Below, in pieces: positions 1-8,432 of a DNA stretch of 36,059 nucleotides; positions within the stretch are counted from its first letter, which is position 1, and every line of letters starts with the position of its first letter. This stretch comes from Minisyncoccota bacterium (lineage in GTDB: Bacteria; Patescibacteriota; Minisyncoccia; Phycocordibacterales; UBA9973), in the NCBI GenBank assembly GCA_017991895.1, contig JAGOPR010000002.1:27522-63580 (forward strand), written 5' to 3'. Below the pieces are notes generated by a model. It saw nothing but the letters and a program-made list of their open reading frames with translations, was not told where the DNA came from and did no database searches. Position numbers and translations under genes: made by a program.

Positions 1-324
1 GAGCCACAAGGAGATTCTATTTTTGCAGTAATTGGCGAAGAGTTTGGATTTATAGGAAGTGTCGTAACACTTATTTTATATTTACTGTTTTCAATGCGAG
101 GATTATGGATTGCACGTAGAGCTCCAGACCAGTTCAGTGGACTTCTCGCTTCCGGTCTTGTTATACTTATTACACTTCAGTCGCTGATGAACATTGCCTC
201 GATTACTGGGCTTTTCCCGCTTACGGGTGTACCACTTGTATTCATGAGTCAGGGAGGAACTTCGCTACTTGTTTCGCTTGCATCTGTCGGAATCGTTTTA
301 GGAATATCTAGAGCTAGAAAGTAG
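1..324 (+). CDS. ftsW: FtsW/RodA-family septal peptidoglycan polymerase, C-terminal part (5' end outside window)
   Basis: The reading frame is open from base 1 and encodes about 107 residues of the C-terminus of a SEDS (FtsW/RodA/SpoVE) glycosyltransferase, the integral membrane enzyme that polymerises lipid II. Visible family landmarks are the FAVIGEEFGFIGS segment near the start of the fragment and the GLFPLTGVPLVFMSQGGTS segment, which matches the usual GLxPLTGVPLPFxSxGGSS signature. At least two hydrophobic helices are seen. murG follows two genes downstream, which is the usual dcw-type neighbourhood and favours FtsW over RodA. The sequence alone cannot exclude RodA. The gene is truncated only by the window edge. 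Confidence 0.88.
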   Translation, partial: EPQGDSIFAVIGEEFGFIGSVVTLILYLLFSMRGLWIARRAPDQFSGLLASGLVILITLQSLMNIASITGLFPLTGVPLVFMSQGGTSLLVSLASVGIVLGISRARK

Positions 325-345
325 TTAGTAATTAGTAGATAGTAG
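321..345. repeat. TAGTTAGTA-type repeat, left arm flanking the S23 gene
   Basis: A low-complexity stretch of TAGTTAGTA and ATTAGTAG units begins at the ftsW stop and ends directly at the ATG at 346. Its reverse complement recurs right after the S23 gene (694-727), and a same-sense tandem copy lies at 24084-24114. It carries stop codons in all three forward frames. Confidence 0.75.
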
Positions 346-690
346 ATGGAACAAGGATACAAAAAACTTATTGTTTGGCAAAAATCGATTGAACTAGTTG
401 TTCAAATTTATGAACTTTCATCAATTCTACCTAAAAATGAGCAATACGGGATTTGCTCGCAAATACAAAGAGCAGCCGTATCGATTCCATCAAACCTTGC
501 CGAGGGTTCGAGAAAATTAAGTAAAAAAGAAAAGCAACACTTCTGTCGAATGGCATTCGGTTCTGCATCTGAACTCGAAACTCAGATTGAAATATTAAAA
601 CGATTGCCTTTTTCAAAGGAAAATGATTTCACAAAAATTGAAAATTTACTTAATGAGGTCCTACGTATGTTAAACAAAATGTCGTATTAA
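346..690 (+). CDS. Four-helix-bundle protein of the S23 / 23S rRNA intervening-sequence family
   Basis: The 114-residue protein matches the S23/IVP-like four-helix-bundle family (TIGR02436 type). Typical features are an N-terminal (Y)KKLIVWQKSIELVVQIY segment, IQRAAVSIPSNLAEGS in the middle and FGSASELETQIEIL towards the C-terminus. Family members are encoded inside 23S rRNA intervening sequences in some bacteria, and a relative (Avd) works with diversity-generating retroelements. The biochemical role of stand-alone copies is unclear. The gene sits between ftsW and murG and interrupts a normally tight cell-wall cluster. Both sides carry copies of the same TAGTTAGTA-type repeat in opposite orientation, which looks like insertion of a small unit. 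No ribosome binding site is visible; the start touches the left repeat. Confidence 0.88.
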   Translation: MEQGYKKLIVWQKSIELVVQIYELSSILPKNEQYGICSQIQRAAVSIPSNLAEGSRKLSKKEKQHFCRMAFGSASELETQIEILKRLPFSKENDFTKIENLLNEVLRMLNKMSY

Positions 691-693
691 TTT

Positions 694-727
694 CTACTAC
701 TAATTACTAGCTACTACCTACTAACTA
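694..727. repeat. TAGTTAGTA-type repeat, right (inverted) arm flanking the S23 gene
   Basis: This stretch contains CTACTAATTACTAG and CTACCTACTAACTA. Its reverse complement carries the same TAGTTAGTA and TAATTAGTAG words as the left arm at 321-345. It ends two bases before the murG start codon, so it occupies the whole S23-murG gap. Confidence 0.75.
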
Positions 728-729
728 AT

Positions 730-1857
730 ATGCGAATTGTATTTACAGGCGGGGGATCAGGCGGGCATTTTTATCCAATAATTGCCGTGGCAGAATCTGT
801 CCGAAATATTGCCGATAAGGAAAAAATTTTGGACACAAAATTGTACTACTATTCCGACAGCCCTTATGATAAGGAGTCTCTTTTTGAAACTGGAATTAAA
901 TATACTTACATTCCAGCAGGAAAATTAAGAATTTATCGGTCAACCTTGAACATTATTGATATGTTCAAGACTCTGGTTGGTGCTTTTCAGGCACTGGTCT
1001 CACTTTTTTTTCTTTACCCAGACGTAGTATTTTGCAAAGGAGGTTATGGAAGTTTTCCAGTAGTACTTGCCGCTAGAATATTACGCATACCGGTAGTCGT
1101 ACACGAATCTGATACAGTACCGGGGCGTGTAAACAAGTGGGCTGGCAAATTTGCCAAGCACATTGCTGTTTCTTATGACGAAACGGTTCAGTATTTTCCA
1201 AAAGACAAAGTGGTGCACACTGGTCAGCCTATCCGAGAAATTATAAAGGAGAAGAAGCCTGAAGGTGCATTTGAATATCTAAAACTCGACTCGACAATCC
1301 CGACAATTCTTATTCTAGGCGGCTCACTCGGCGCTGAGGCTATCAACAATATCGTTATCGATTCTTTGATGCAATTACTTCCAAACTACCAAATCATTCA
1401 CCAGACCGGTATCAACAATTTCAAGGATGTAAAAGCTCGTGCCGAATTCCTCACTCGTGGAACATCATACGAGGGAAGATACCTTGCATTTCCTTTTTTA
1501 AATCCACTTGCAATGAAAATGGCCGCTGGAGCAGCGTCATTAGTAGTGTCTCGTGCAGGATCTACAATTTTTGAAATAGCTTCATGGGGAATACCTTCTA
1601 TAATTATTCCAATCACAACATCATACGACGATCATCAAAGAAAAAATGCCTACAACTATGCGAGCCATGGCGCTGCAGAGGTTATTCAAGAGGGAAACCT
1701 TTCACCGGCAATACTTCTCACAGAAATAAAGCGCTGTCTTTCCGACAAAGAGCGCAATGAGAAAATGCGCGCGTCGGCAAAGTCATTTGCATCTCCTGAC
1801 GCTGCAGAACGAATCGCACGTCTACTTGTAGACATGTCACTTCGGCATGAGAACTAG
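730..1857 (+). CDS. murG: UDP-N-acetylglucosamine--N-acetylmuramyl-(pentapeptide) pyrophosphoryl-undecaprenol GlcNAc transferase
   Basis: MurG adds GlcNAc to lipid I to form lipid II at the inner face of the membrane. The 375-residue length is normal. The N-terminal domain begins with the glycine-rich GGGSGGH loop (residues 7-13). The family segment VVHESDTVPGRVNKW and the second glycine loop LGGSLGAEAIN follow. The donor-binding motif reads SRAGSTIFEIASWG, and PITTSYDDHQRKNA completes the UDP-GlcNAc site. The gene starts immediately after the inverted TAGTTAGTA repeat, and no Shine-Dalgarno sequence is present. It supplies substrate for the upstream FtsW. Confidence 0.96.
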   Translation: MRIVFTGGGSGGHFYPIIAVAESVRNIADKEKILDTKLYYYSDSPYDKESLFETGIKYTYIPAGKLRIYRSTLNIIDMFKTLVGAFQALVSLFFLYPDVVFCKGGYGSFPVVLAARILRIPVVVHESDTVPGRVNKWAGKFAKHIAVSYDETVQYFPKDKVVHTGQPIREIIKEKKPEGAFEYLKLDSTIPTILILGGSLGAEAINNIVIDSLMQLLPNYQIIHQTGINNFKDVKARAEFLTRGTSYEGRYLAFPFLNPLAMKMAAGAASLVVSRAGSTIFEIASWGIPSIIIPITTSYDDHQRKNAYNYASHGAAEVIQEGNLSPAILLTEIKRCLSDKERNEKMRASAKSFASPDAAERIARLLVDMSLRHEN

Positions 1858-1862
1858 GTAGT

Positions 1863-1890
1863 TTGACTACCGCCTAAGGGGTGGTACTAT
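1863..1890 (+). promoter_or_regulatory. Promoter placed for a leaderless transcript of the 1899 gene
   Basis: TTGACT (1863-1868), a 16-bp spacer and TACTAT (1885-1890) form a recognisable sigma70-type promoter. The ATG at 1899 lies 8 nt after the -10 box, so transcription should begin at or within a base or two of the start codon. This argues for ATG 1899 over the in-frame GTG at 1881. Confidence 0.6.
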
Positions 1891-1898
1891 TTAATTCT

Positions 1899-2759
1899 AT
1901 GAAAAAATACTTCAATGACTTATTAAAAGCGTTAGGCTCTAGCGACTACTATAAACAAGCATCAAGTGAGTCCACATCAAATGGTCTTATTTTCAACCTT
2001 AAAACATCACTCCTCGTTGGAATTTTCGGTGGAATAGTAGCAATTATCTTTGTTCTCGGAACTTGGCCTACAGTAAGAAGCGAAGCGCGCAATTTTGTCG
2101 ACATGTATTATCCGACAGATCTTGTGATGACATTTTCAGACGGCACGCTTACAACAAATACAACAGAACCTATCGTCATTGCATCTACTGAAGGCGAGCT
2201 TGGTGACAACGACCGTAAAAATGTCATCGCAATTGCGTCAAACGAAAAAGCTAGTGTTGATCTAAACGATAAGTACGACGCCCTCATTGTACTAGCGAGC
2301 GACGGACTTGTTGGCGAAAAGGAAAATGAGACACGCATTATTGGCTACGAAAATTTTGGAGATACAGTCCTCACAAAGGAATCATCGCTCGGGGATGTAG
2401 ATATGCTCGCTCGTTTGTTACTTAAAGTGACAGTATTCTCAGCTATTCCAATACTCATTATTGTCGCTATGGTTTTTGTCTTTGTTCACATGCTATGGCT
2501 ACTTCTTGTAGGGGCTGTTATTTTTATTGTATTTAAAGTACGAAAACTTCCATATACTTACAAGCAATCATATCGAATAGGCCTACGCGCCATATCACCA
2601 CTACTCGTTATAGAACTCGTCGCCGTGCCGCTTGGTTTCTCAGGAAGAATCCTTACAAGTGTAGTTATCCTTGGAATCGTATTATTTGCCACAAAGGACT
2701 GGAATAACGTTGAGCTACAAAAGCCCGCTGAAGAACCAACACTAACTACGACCGCATAA
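1899..2759 (+). CDS. DUF1189-like integral membrane protein
   Basis: The product is 286 residues from the ATG at 1899. It has one hydrophobic segment near residues 30-55, an extracytoplasmic-looking region of about 110 residues rich in Asp, Thr and Ser, and three or four C-terminal membrane helices. The layout, with a short charged N-terminus, TM1, an external domain, and a C-terminal part containing a (L/I)xYxxxYRIGLRAxSP-like segment (KLPYTYKQSYRIGLRAISP), resembles the DUF1189 family. That assignment is from memory of the family and is moderate. The role is unknown. The gene has its own promoter and a strong terminator, so it is likely monocistronic. Confidence 0.6.
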   Translation: MKKYFNDLLKALGSSDYYKQASSESTSNGLIFNLKTSLLVGIFGGIVAIIFVLGTWPTVRSEARNFVDMYYPTDLVMTFSDGTLTTNTTEPIVIASTEGELGDNDRKNVIAIASNEKASVDLNDKYDALIVLASDGLVGEKENETRIIGYENFGDTVLTKESSLGDVDMLARLLLKVTVFSAIPILIIVAMVFVFVHMLWLLLVGAVIFIVFKVRKLPYTYKQSYRIGLRAISPLLVIELVAVPLGFSGRILTSVVILGIVLFATKDWNNVELQKPAEEPTLTTTA

Positions 2760-2760
2760 T

Positions 2761-2799
2761 AATTAACAAACCCCGAGACAAACTCGGGGTTTGTTAATT
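2761..2799. terminator. Bidirectional-looking intrinsic terminator
   Basis: A perfect 17-bp stem (2761-2777 with 2783-2799, core AACCCCGAG/CTCGGGGTT) has a 5-nt ACAAA loop. It starts two bases after the stop at 2759 and separates this gene from gltX. Confidence 0.85.
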
Positions 2800-2844
2800 T
2801 AGTTTAAACTCGCCAAAAGGCCTTGTTTTTGATAGACTTTTTGA

Positions 2845-4299
2845 ATGAATCACTCGCACAGCGTAGTCACAAGATTTGCGCCTAGCCCCACAGGATGGCT
2901 TCATGTAGGCGGAGTACGAACGGCGCTTTATGCATGGCTTTGGGCTAAGAAAAACAAGGGTTCTTTTATCTTACGCATCGAAGACACCGACAAGGAGAGG
3001 GAAGTCGCAGGGTCAATGGAACACATCATTGAATCGCTAACATGGCTTGGCGTCAACTTCGACCAAGGTCCAAATGTAGGCGGTCCATATGAGCCATACA
3101 TTCAATCTCTACGTCTACCTTTGTATAGAAAATATGCTGATATATTGATCGAAAAAGGTTTTGCATATGCAGACCCGTATACGCAAGAAGAACTAGACGC
3201 ATTCCGAACGAAAGCTGATGAGGAAAAGAGACCATTTCTTTTTAGAGATCATCGTCCATCTATTATGCCTCCTTGGGATGGCACAAAACCTCTTCGCTTT
3301 AAAACGCCGATTAAACAGTATTCATGGAATGATGTAGTCCGAGGCGATCTTAGCGCTGGAGTTGAAGCTGTGGACGACTTCATCCTCATAAAGAGCGACG
3401 GATATCCTACATACAACTTTGCTCACATTGTCGATGATATCGAAATGCAGGTGACTCATGTCATGCGCGGTGAGGAATTCATTTCTTCCACACCCAAGTT
3501 CCTCGCAATATACGAAGCGCTTGAACTTACACCGCCGATTTTTGTCACAATGCCTCCGATACTTGGACCATCTGGCAACAAAAAACTATCAAAGCGCGAT
3601 GGCGCAAAAGACATACTCGAGTATCGAAACGAGGGCTATCTTCCGTCAGCAATAGTAAATTTCTTAGCACTTCTTGGATGGAATCCGGGCGGTGATGCTG
3701 AAATTTTTACTATCGACGAAATCATTGAAAAATTTGATATTACTCGAATCCAAAAATCCGGTGCTCAATTTGACGACAAGAAGCTCGTCTGGATAAATCG
3801 CGAGCATATGAAAAAACTTTCATATGAAGAGCAGGAAGAATTTATCGACAGTTATATACCGGCACATATAAAACAGCAAAGTACTTGTACAAATGAGCTC
3901 ATTCACAAACTTGTACCTGTAATAATGGAGCGAATCGAAAAGTTTTCAGATGTTACTTCGATGTTCGAGAACAAAGAGTTGGATTTCTTCTTCACGAAAC
4001 CAAAACTCGACGTAAATAAAATCTCTTTAAAGGACATCGATAAAAAGGAAACTATACACCACTTAAGTTCAATTTTATCTAGTCTTAATGCAGTTGAAAA
4101 CTGGGAAATCGATAGCATAAAACAAAAAATAATGGAGTACGCAGATACTCTACCAAAACGTGGGCCTGCACTTCACCCACTTCGCTTCTCTCTATCTGGT
4201 CTCGACCAATCTCCTGATCCATTTATTATTTCGAGTATTATCGGCAAAGAGGAGACACTGTCTCGAATAGGTAAAGCAATCGATACCTTGGCAAAATAG
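2845..4299 (+). CDS. gltX: Glutamyl-tRNA synthetase
   Basis: This class I aminoacyl-tRNA synthetase charges tRNA-Glu, and possibly also tRNA-Gln if the organism uses the transamidation route. The 484-residue length is typical. The HIGH-type signature is APSPTGWLHVGG (residues 12-23), and LRIEDTDKER follows. The KMSKS equivalent is KLSKRDGA near residue 250. The anticodon-binding helical domain occupies the last 150 residues. No second gltX/glnS gene is in the window to settle tRNA specificity. A TAGACT hexamer (2833-2838) lies 6 nt before the ATG and no Shine-Dalgarno is present, consistent with a leaderless message. Confidence 0.96.
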   Translation: MNHSHSVVTRFAPSPTGWLHVGGVRTALYAWLWAKKNKGSFILRIEDTDKEREVAGSMEHIIESLTWLGVNFDQGPNVGGPYEPYIQSLRLPLYRKYADILIEKGFAYADPYTQEELDAFRTKADEEKRPFLFRDHRPSIMPPWDGTKPLRFKTPIKQYSWNDVVRGDLSAGVEAVDDFILIKSDGYPTYNFAHIVDDIEMQVTHVMRGEEFISSTPKFLAIYEALELTPPIFVTMPPILGPSGNKKLSKRDGAKDILEYRNEGYLPSAIVNFLALLGWNPGGDAEIFTIDEIIEKFDITRIQKSGAQFDDKKLVWINREHMKKLSYEEQEEFIDSYIPAHIKQQSTCTNELIHKLVPVIMERIEKFSDVTSMFENKELDFFFTKPKLDVNKISLKDIDKKETIHHLSSILSSLNAVENWEIDSIKQKIMEYADTLPKRGPALHPLRFSLSGLDQSPDPFIISSIIGKEETLSRIGKAIDTLAK

Positions 4300-4302
4300 C
4301 TA

Positions 4303-4710
4303 ATGAAAGTAAAAAATCCATTTTTTCGAAAAATGAATATAGATTCCTTGTCAAAAACTGAGAGAAATTTCATATTGGTTTTAATAGCTGTCTCATTTCT
4401 AGTACTTGGCTTTCTGATAAATAATATTTTTACTTTGCACATCGAGAGAAAATATACTGAGACTCTCAACAAAGCAGAGAAACGTGTAATCTCACTGGAG
4501 GAAATCGAGCCTTGGATGACCTTCGACTACCTAAATTTTGCTTTCATGCTTCCGGAAAGATATTTGCAAGATGCATTTATGATTTCTGGTACAAAGTATG
4601 AGAATTTTCCAATCGGCAGATATGCACGTAGGAACAATCTTTCAAAAAATGATTTCATAACTAAGGTCTCCGAAGAAATAGCAAAGTACCGAGCGAAACC
4701 AACCCAATGA
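4303..4710 (+). CDS. Small single-pass membrane protein of unknown function
   Basis: The 135-residue protein has a charged, Lys-rich N-terminus and one clear transmembrane helix (about residues 22-47, FILVLIAVSFLVLGFLINNIF). A soluble, probably external domain follows, containing EIEPWMTFDYLNFAFMLPE and an Asn/Lys-rich helical end. No family is recognised. It begins 3 nt after gltX and its TGA stop overlaps the ATG of the DedA gene (ATGA), indicating translational coupling. The trio 4303-6153 looks like one envelope-related unit. Confidence 0.75.
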   Translation: MKVKNPFFRKMNIDSLSKTERNFILVLIAVSFLVLGFLINNIFTLHIERKYTETLNKAEKRVISLEEIEPWMTFDYLNFAFMLPERYLQDAFMISGTKYENFPIGRYARRNNLSKNDFITKVSEEIAKYRAKPTQ

Positions 4711-5309
4711 ACTTCCTTGTTGAAATAATTCTGCCTTACTTACTGATATACAAGTATTACGCTATTTTTTTCATTACATTTATAGCCGCGCTTGCTTTCC
4801 CGATACCTCCAGGCACCCTTCTCATGGCATCATCTGCGTTTGCCAGTCAGGGCTATCTTAACTTTTGGTTTATAGTTCTATTCGGCAGTCTTGGAAATAT
4901 CCTTGGAGATAATGTCGGTTACTTCCTAGCAAGAAAATATGGTAAAGAAGTACTCTCGAAGATTGGATTCAAAAGATTCATAAACGGAAAACAGTACGCA
5001 AATCTTGAAGCAAAAATGTTAAAGCGTCCCGCTTTAATCATATTTGTAAGTCGCTTTGAGGTTTTATCAAACTTATGCGTAAATCTACTATCTGGCCTTA
5101 GCCGTGTCCCGTATAGAACCTATCTATTATTCGATACCCTCGGGGAGTTTGCTCAAGTATTTATATATTGTAGTATCGGATACATGGTAGGGGATAATTG
5201 GGGAATAATAAGCAACCTAATTAGTAATTCTCTCCTATTCATATTACTCATCGCCATAGTAATACTAGTGCTTTTCAGAAAGCGCATTTTTAAAAAGAAC
5301 AATGCTTAA
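4707..5309 (+). CDS. DedA/VTT-family membrane protein
   Basis: The 200-residue protein is a DedA-family (SNARE-associated/VTT) membrane protein. Members act in lipid flipping and membrane homeostasis, including undecaprenyl-phosphate recycling. Diagnostic parts are FPIPPGTLLMASSAFAS near the N-terminus, GNILGDNVGYFLARKYG in the middle, and FVSRFEVLSNLCVNLLSGLSR, which is the counterpart of the usual F(x)RFxPxxR(x)xxxxxAG motif with the prolines and small residues changed. It has four or five membrane helices. It overlaps the upstream gene by 4 bp and the downstream gene by 8 bp. Confidence 0.87.
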   Translation: MNFLVEIILPYLLIYKYYAIFFITFIAALAFPIPPGTLLMASSAFASQGYLNFWFIVLFGSLGNILGDNVGYFLARKYGKEVLSKIGFKRFINGKQYANLEAKMLKRPALIIFVSRFEVLSNLCVNLLSGLSRVPYRTYLLFDTLGEFAQVFIYCSIGYMVGDNWGIISNLISNSLLFILLIAIVILVLFRKRIFKKNNA

Positions 5310-6153
5310 AGAATATTTTAAGAAATTTACCTTCGGACTCGTCGGGTTTTTCGCATTAATCGGTGTGCTTTTTTCGTTTGTCTTTGTTGGTATGCAATTT
5401 GATATCCTAAAAGTACGTGGGTCAATCAAAGACCGAAACAAATTTTTTACGAATGATAAGGATACTGGCGCGCAAACACTCCTATGCACACCTACTAGAT
5501 ATCATGCATGTGAATGGAATTCTACATCTGAGTGGGGTGTAGTAAAAAGTGGTCTAACAAAAGATGCTGAAAAAATTTTACTCGTTAGCAAGCAAACTGG
5601 CGTATCTTCAAGAATGATTGCCTCGGTAGTTGTTCCAGAACAAATTCGATATTTTACAGCAGAAAGAGAATCGTTCAAGAAAATATTCGAACCATTAAAA
5701 ATACTCTCATCACTTTCAAAATTTTCGCTTGGAATATCTGGCATAAAACAAGAAACAGCTGATTTGATCGAAAGGTACGCAAGATCTCCTGAGAGTGAAT
5801 TTTACCCCGGAGATGGTATTTCCGAGCTAATCTCATACAGCGACAATGAGGATCATGACACAGCACTTTATAACAGACTGACTGATAAAAATGACCACTA
5901 TTACCAGTACCTCTATACTGCTATATTCATCAAGGAAATAAGCGCGCAATGGGCGAAACACGGCTACGACATCTCGCAAAGTCCTGAAGTGGTCGTTACT
6001 CTATTCAACCTTGGATTCAAATCTTCAGAGCCAAATAGTACTCCGGTTGTCGGTGGATCGACAATAACGCTAGGAGGCGAGAATTATACATATGGTAGGC
6101 TTGGTAGTATCTTTTATCGATCAACAGAATTATCAGATATTTTTCCTATATAA
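5302..6153 (+). CDS. Membrane-anchored, possibly lysozyme-like envelope protein
   Basis: The 283-residue protein has an N-terminal membrane anchor (about residues 9-32) and an external domain. MIASVVVPEQIRYFTAERESFKK (with E113), FSLGISGIKQETADLIERY and YQYLYTAIFIKEISAQW resemble the helical layout of lysozyme-like transglycosylases: a Glu at the end of a first helix, a GxxGIK segment, then a helix with repeated Ile/Ala. This is a fold-level impression, not a certain family match, and the function is inferred. It overlaps the dedA gene by 8 bp. Homology or structure prediction of the region around E113 would settle it. Confidence 0.55.
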   Translation: MLKEYFKKFTFGLVGFFALIGVLFSFVFVGMQFDILKVRGSIKDRNKFFTNDKDTGAQTLLCTPTRYHACEWNSTSEWGVVKSGLTKDAEKILLVSKQTGVSSRMIASVVVPEQIRYFTAERESFKKIFEPLKILSSLSKFSLGISGIKQETADLIERYARSPESEFYPGDGISELISYSDNEDHDTALYNRLTDKNDHYYQYLYTAIFIKEISAQWAKHGYDISQSPEVVVTLFNLGFKSSEPNSTPVVGGSTITLGGENYTYGRLGSIFYRSTELSDIFPI

Positions 6154-6160
6154 TATTCAT

Positions 6161-6922
6161 ATGGACAAAAAAAATAACTTAACTTCGTGGGGTGGAGTTT
6201 CAGAATGGTACGACAACTACCTCGAAACGGATAAAGATAGCTATCAAGAAAAAGTAATAGCTCCAAACATCCTAAGAATACTTAATATAAAAAAAGGGGA
6301 CGTACTTCTAGACCTAGCATGTGGTCAAGGTTTTTTTTCAAGAAAATTTTCCGCACAAGGTGCAAATGTTACAGGAGTTGATATATCCCGCGAACTCATC
6401 ACTGTTGCAAAAAAACATTCAGAGAATATTTCCTACAATATTTCGCCTGCTCACAAATTACCATTCATAAAAAACAACACAGTTGACGCTGTAACAATAA
6501 TCCTTGCGATTCAGAACATTGAAAATATGCAGGAGGTATTTAATGAGGTGTCACGTGTGATGAAAAAGACGGGACGACTTGTTCTTGTTGTTAACCATCC
6601 TGCTTTTAGAATTCCAAAAGAATCATCGTGGGGCTTTGATCCTGCCTCTGGTACACAGTATAGACGAGTAGATTCATATCTATCGCAGAGTAAAACAAAA
6701 ATTTCTATGCACCCAAGCAAGAAAGATAGTACTCAAACAGTTTCGTACCATCGCTCACTTCAAGACTTCTTTAAAGCTCTCGGTAAATCAGGATTCGCGG
6801 TAACCAAATTTGAAGAATGGATTTCGCACAAGAAGAGCGAGAAAGGGCCTAGACAAAAAGCCGAGGATACCGCCAGAAAAGAAATACCTATATTTCTGGC
6901 AATTGAAGCAAAAAACCTTTGA
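6161..6922 (+). CDS. SAM-dependent class I methyltransferase
   Basis: The product is 253 residues from the ATG at 6161. An in-frame upstream start would overlap the previous gene and is not needed. Motif I is LLDLACGQGFFSRKF, followed by the acidic strand end GVDIS. NTVDAVTIILAIQNIENMQEVFNEVSRVMKKTGRLVLVV matches motifs II-III of methyltransferase type 11 proteins. The C-terminal region (FRIPKESSWGFDP) probably forms the substrate cap, and the substrate is unknown. TATAAT at 6149-6154 lies exactly 6 nt before the ATG, so the mRNA is probably leaderless. Confidence 0.88.
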   Translation: MDKKNNLTSWGGVSEWYDNYLETDKDSYQEKVIAPNILRILNIKKGDVLLDLACGQGFFSRKFSAQGANVTGVDISRELITVAKKHSENISYNISPAHKLPFIKNNTVDAVTIILAIQNIENMQEVFNEVSRVMKKTGRLVLVVNHPAFRIPKESSWGFDPASGTQYRRVDSYLSQSKTKISMHPSKKDSTQTVSYHRSLQDFFKALGKSGFAVTKFEEWISHKKSEKGPRQKAEDTARKEIPIFLAIEAKNL

Positions 6923-6956
6923 TTTTTAGGGTTTTTAGAGTAATATTGTTCCCGCA

Positions 6957-8429
6957 ATGTCAAAAAACGAAGCAATACTTCGATTCGAAGAAGTGTCATT
7001 TGAATATGGCCACAACAAGCCTATCTTAGATACGGTAAGCTTCGGCATACGTGCTGGCGCTAAAATCGCTCTAATGGGGCAAAATGGGGCTGGCAAGAGC
7101 ACTATCTTCGGTTTGATTAATGGTATCCACGTCCCAGAATCGGGGAATATTAACATTGTTCACGGAATAACAATCGCCACCTCAAGACAAGTAATCCCAC
7201 GCAGTGAGCTCAACCTTTCCGTCCGAGATTTTTTTCAAAAAAGTTTTACGAAAAAAGTTTACGACATCGACCCTAAGATTGATGAGGTGCTAGAAGTCGT
7301 AAATCTTAAAGGTCACGAGAAAGTTCACGACCGAATTATTAATACATTTTCTGGTGGACAACAGGCTCGCTTGCTTCTAGCTTCTGCGCTCATTACCGAT
7401 CCCGACCTACTCCTACTTGACGAACCAACAAACAACCTAGACAAGGCAGGAATCGAGCACCTGACAAAGTTTTTGATGGAATACAAAAAAACTGTAATTG
7501 TAATTTCCCACGATGCTCACTTCCTAAACGCGTTTACTGATGGAGTCCTTTACCTTGATATCTACACGAGAAAAATTGAATACTACATGGGCAACTACAA
7601 CAACGTGCTCAAGGATATTACAGCACGTGTAGAAAAGGAAAACATGAAGAACGCTCAGCTTGCAAAACAAATCCAAGCCAAAAAAGACAAGTCGAACGAA
7701 TTTGCTCACAAAGGAGGCCGACTTCGTTTAGTTGCCAAGAGAATGCGTGAACTTGCCGAAGATCTCGAGGATGAGATGGTTGATGTTCGAAAGGAAGACA
7801 AGACTATTCGACCATTCCAAATACAACATCAACCTGAATTAATTGGAGAAATAATTTCAATTTCTTCGCTATCACTTATGAAGAACCATAAAGTGGTCGA
7901 AAGAAAGATTAAAGCTTCGCTAAAACGCAACCAGCATCTTCTACTCAAAGGACCAAACGGGATAGGGAAGACAACCCTCCTAGAAAGTATCGCCCGAGCT
8001 ACGGCAAAAGGAGTCACGATTCAGTCTGGGGTAAAAGTTGGATATTACCGACAAGATTTTTCAACACTCAATTTCGAAGACACTGTTTATAAATGCCTAT
8101 CTGATGTCCTTACTAAAGTTACTGGACGATTAGACGTGGAATATTTACGCAGAGTGGCTGCAGGCTTCCTGCTTACAAGTGAACTAATGGAAGTTAAAAT
8201 CGGCGCTCTATCTGAAGGGCAAAAAGGGCTTGTTGCATTCGCGAGCCTTGTACTTGAAAAGCCGGGTCTACTTATATTAGACGAGCCAACAAACCACATA
8301 AACTTCCGCCATTTGCCTATCATAGCGAAAGCTCTCGATGAGTATCAAGGTGCAATGATTCTTGTCTCGCACGTGCCAGAATTTGTAAAACAGATTCGGA
8401 TAGATGAGACTCTGGATTTGGACAAGTAA
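6957..8429 (+). CDS. ABC-F family ATPase (ribosome-associated translation factor type)
   Basis: The 490-residue soluble protein has two ABC domains and no membrane helices. Domain 1 has Walker A GQNGAGKST, signature FSGGQQ, Walker B LLLLDEPTNNLD and H-loop SHD. A charged linker of about 70 residues (ENMKNAQLAKQ... RMRELAEDLED) fits the ABC-F tRNA-interaction region. Domain 2 has Walker A GPNGIGKTT, a degenerate signature LSEGQKG, Walker B LLILDEPTNHIN and SHV. ABC-F proteins act in translation elongation or antibiotic protection of the ribosome, and the exact subtype cannot be called. TTGATT, a 16-bp spacer and TAATAT lie just upstream. Confidence 0.9.
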   Translation: MSKNEAILRFEEVSFEYGHNKPILDTVSFGIRAGAKIALMGQNGAGKSTIFGLINGIHVPESGNINIVHGITIATSRQVIPRSELNLSVRDFFQKSFTKKVYDIDPKIDEVLEVVNLKGHEKVHDRIINTFSGGQQARLLLASALITDPDLLLLDEPTNNLDKAGIEHLTKFLMEYKKTVIVISHDAHFLNAFTDGVLYLDIYTRKIEYYMGNYNNVLKDITARVEKENMKNAQLAKQIQAKKDKSNEFAHKGGRLRLVAKRMRELAEDLEDEMVDVRKEDKTIRPFQIQHQPELIGEIISISSLSLMKNHKVVERKIKASLKRNQHLLLKGPNGIGKTTLLESIARATAKGVTIQSGVKVGYYRQDFSTLNFEDTVYKCLSDVLTKVTGRLDVEYLRRVAAGFLLTSELMEVKIGALSEGQKGLVAFASLVLEKPGLLILDEPTNHINFRHLPIIAKALDEYQGAMILVSHVPEFVKQIRIDETLDLDK

Positions 8430-8432
8430 GCC

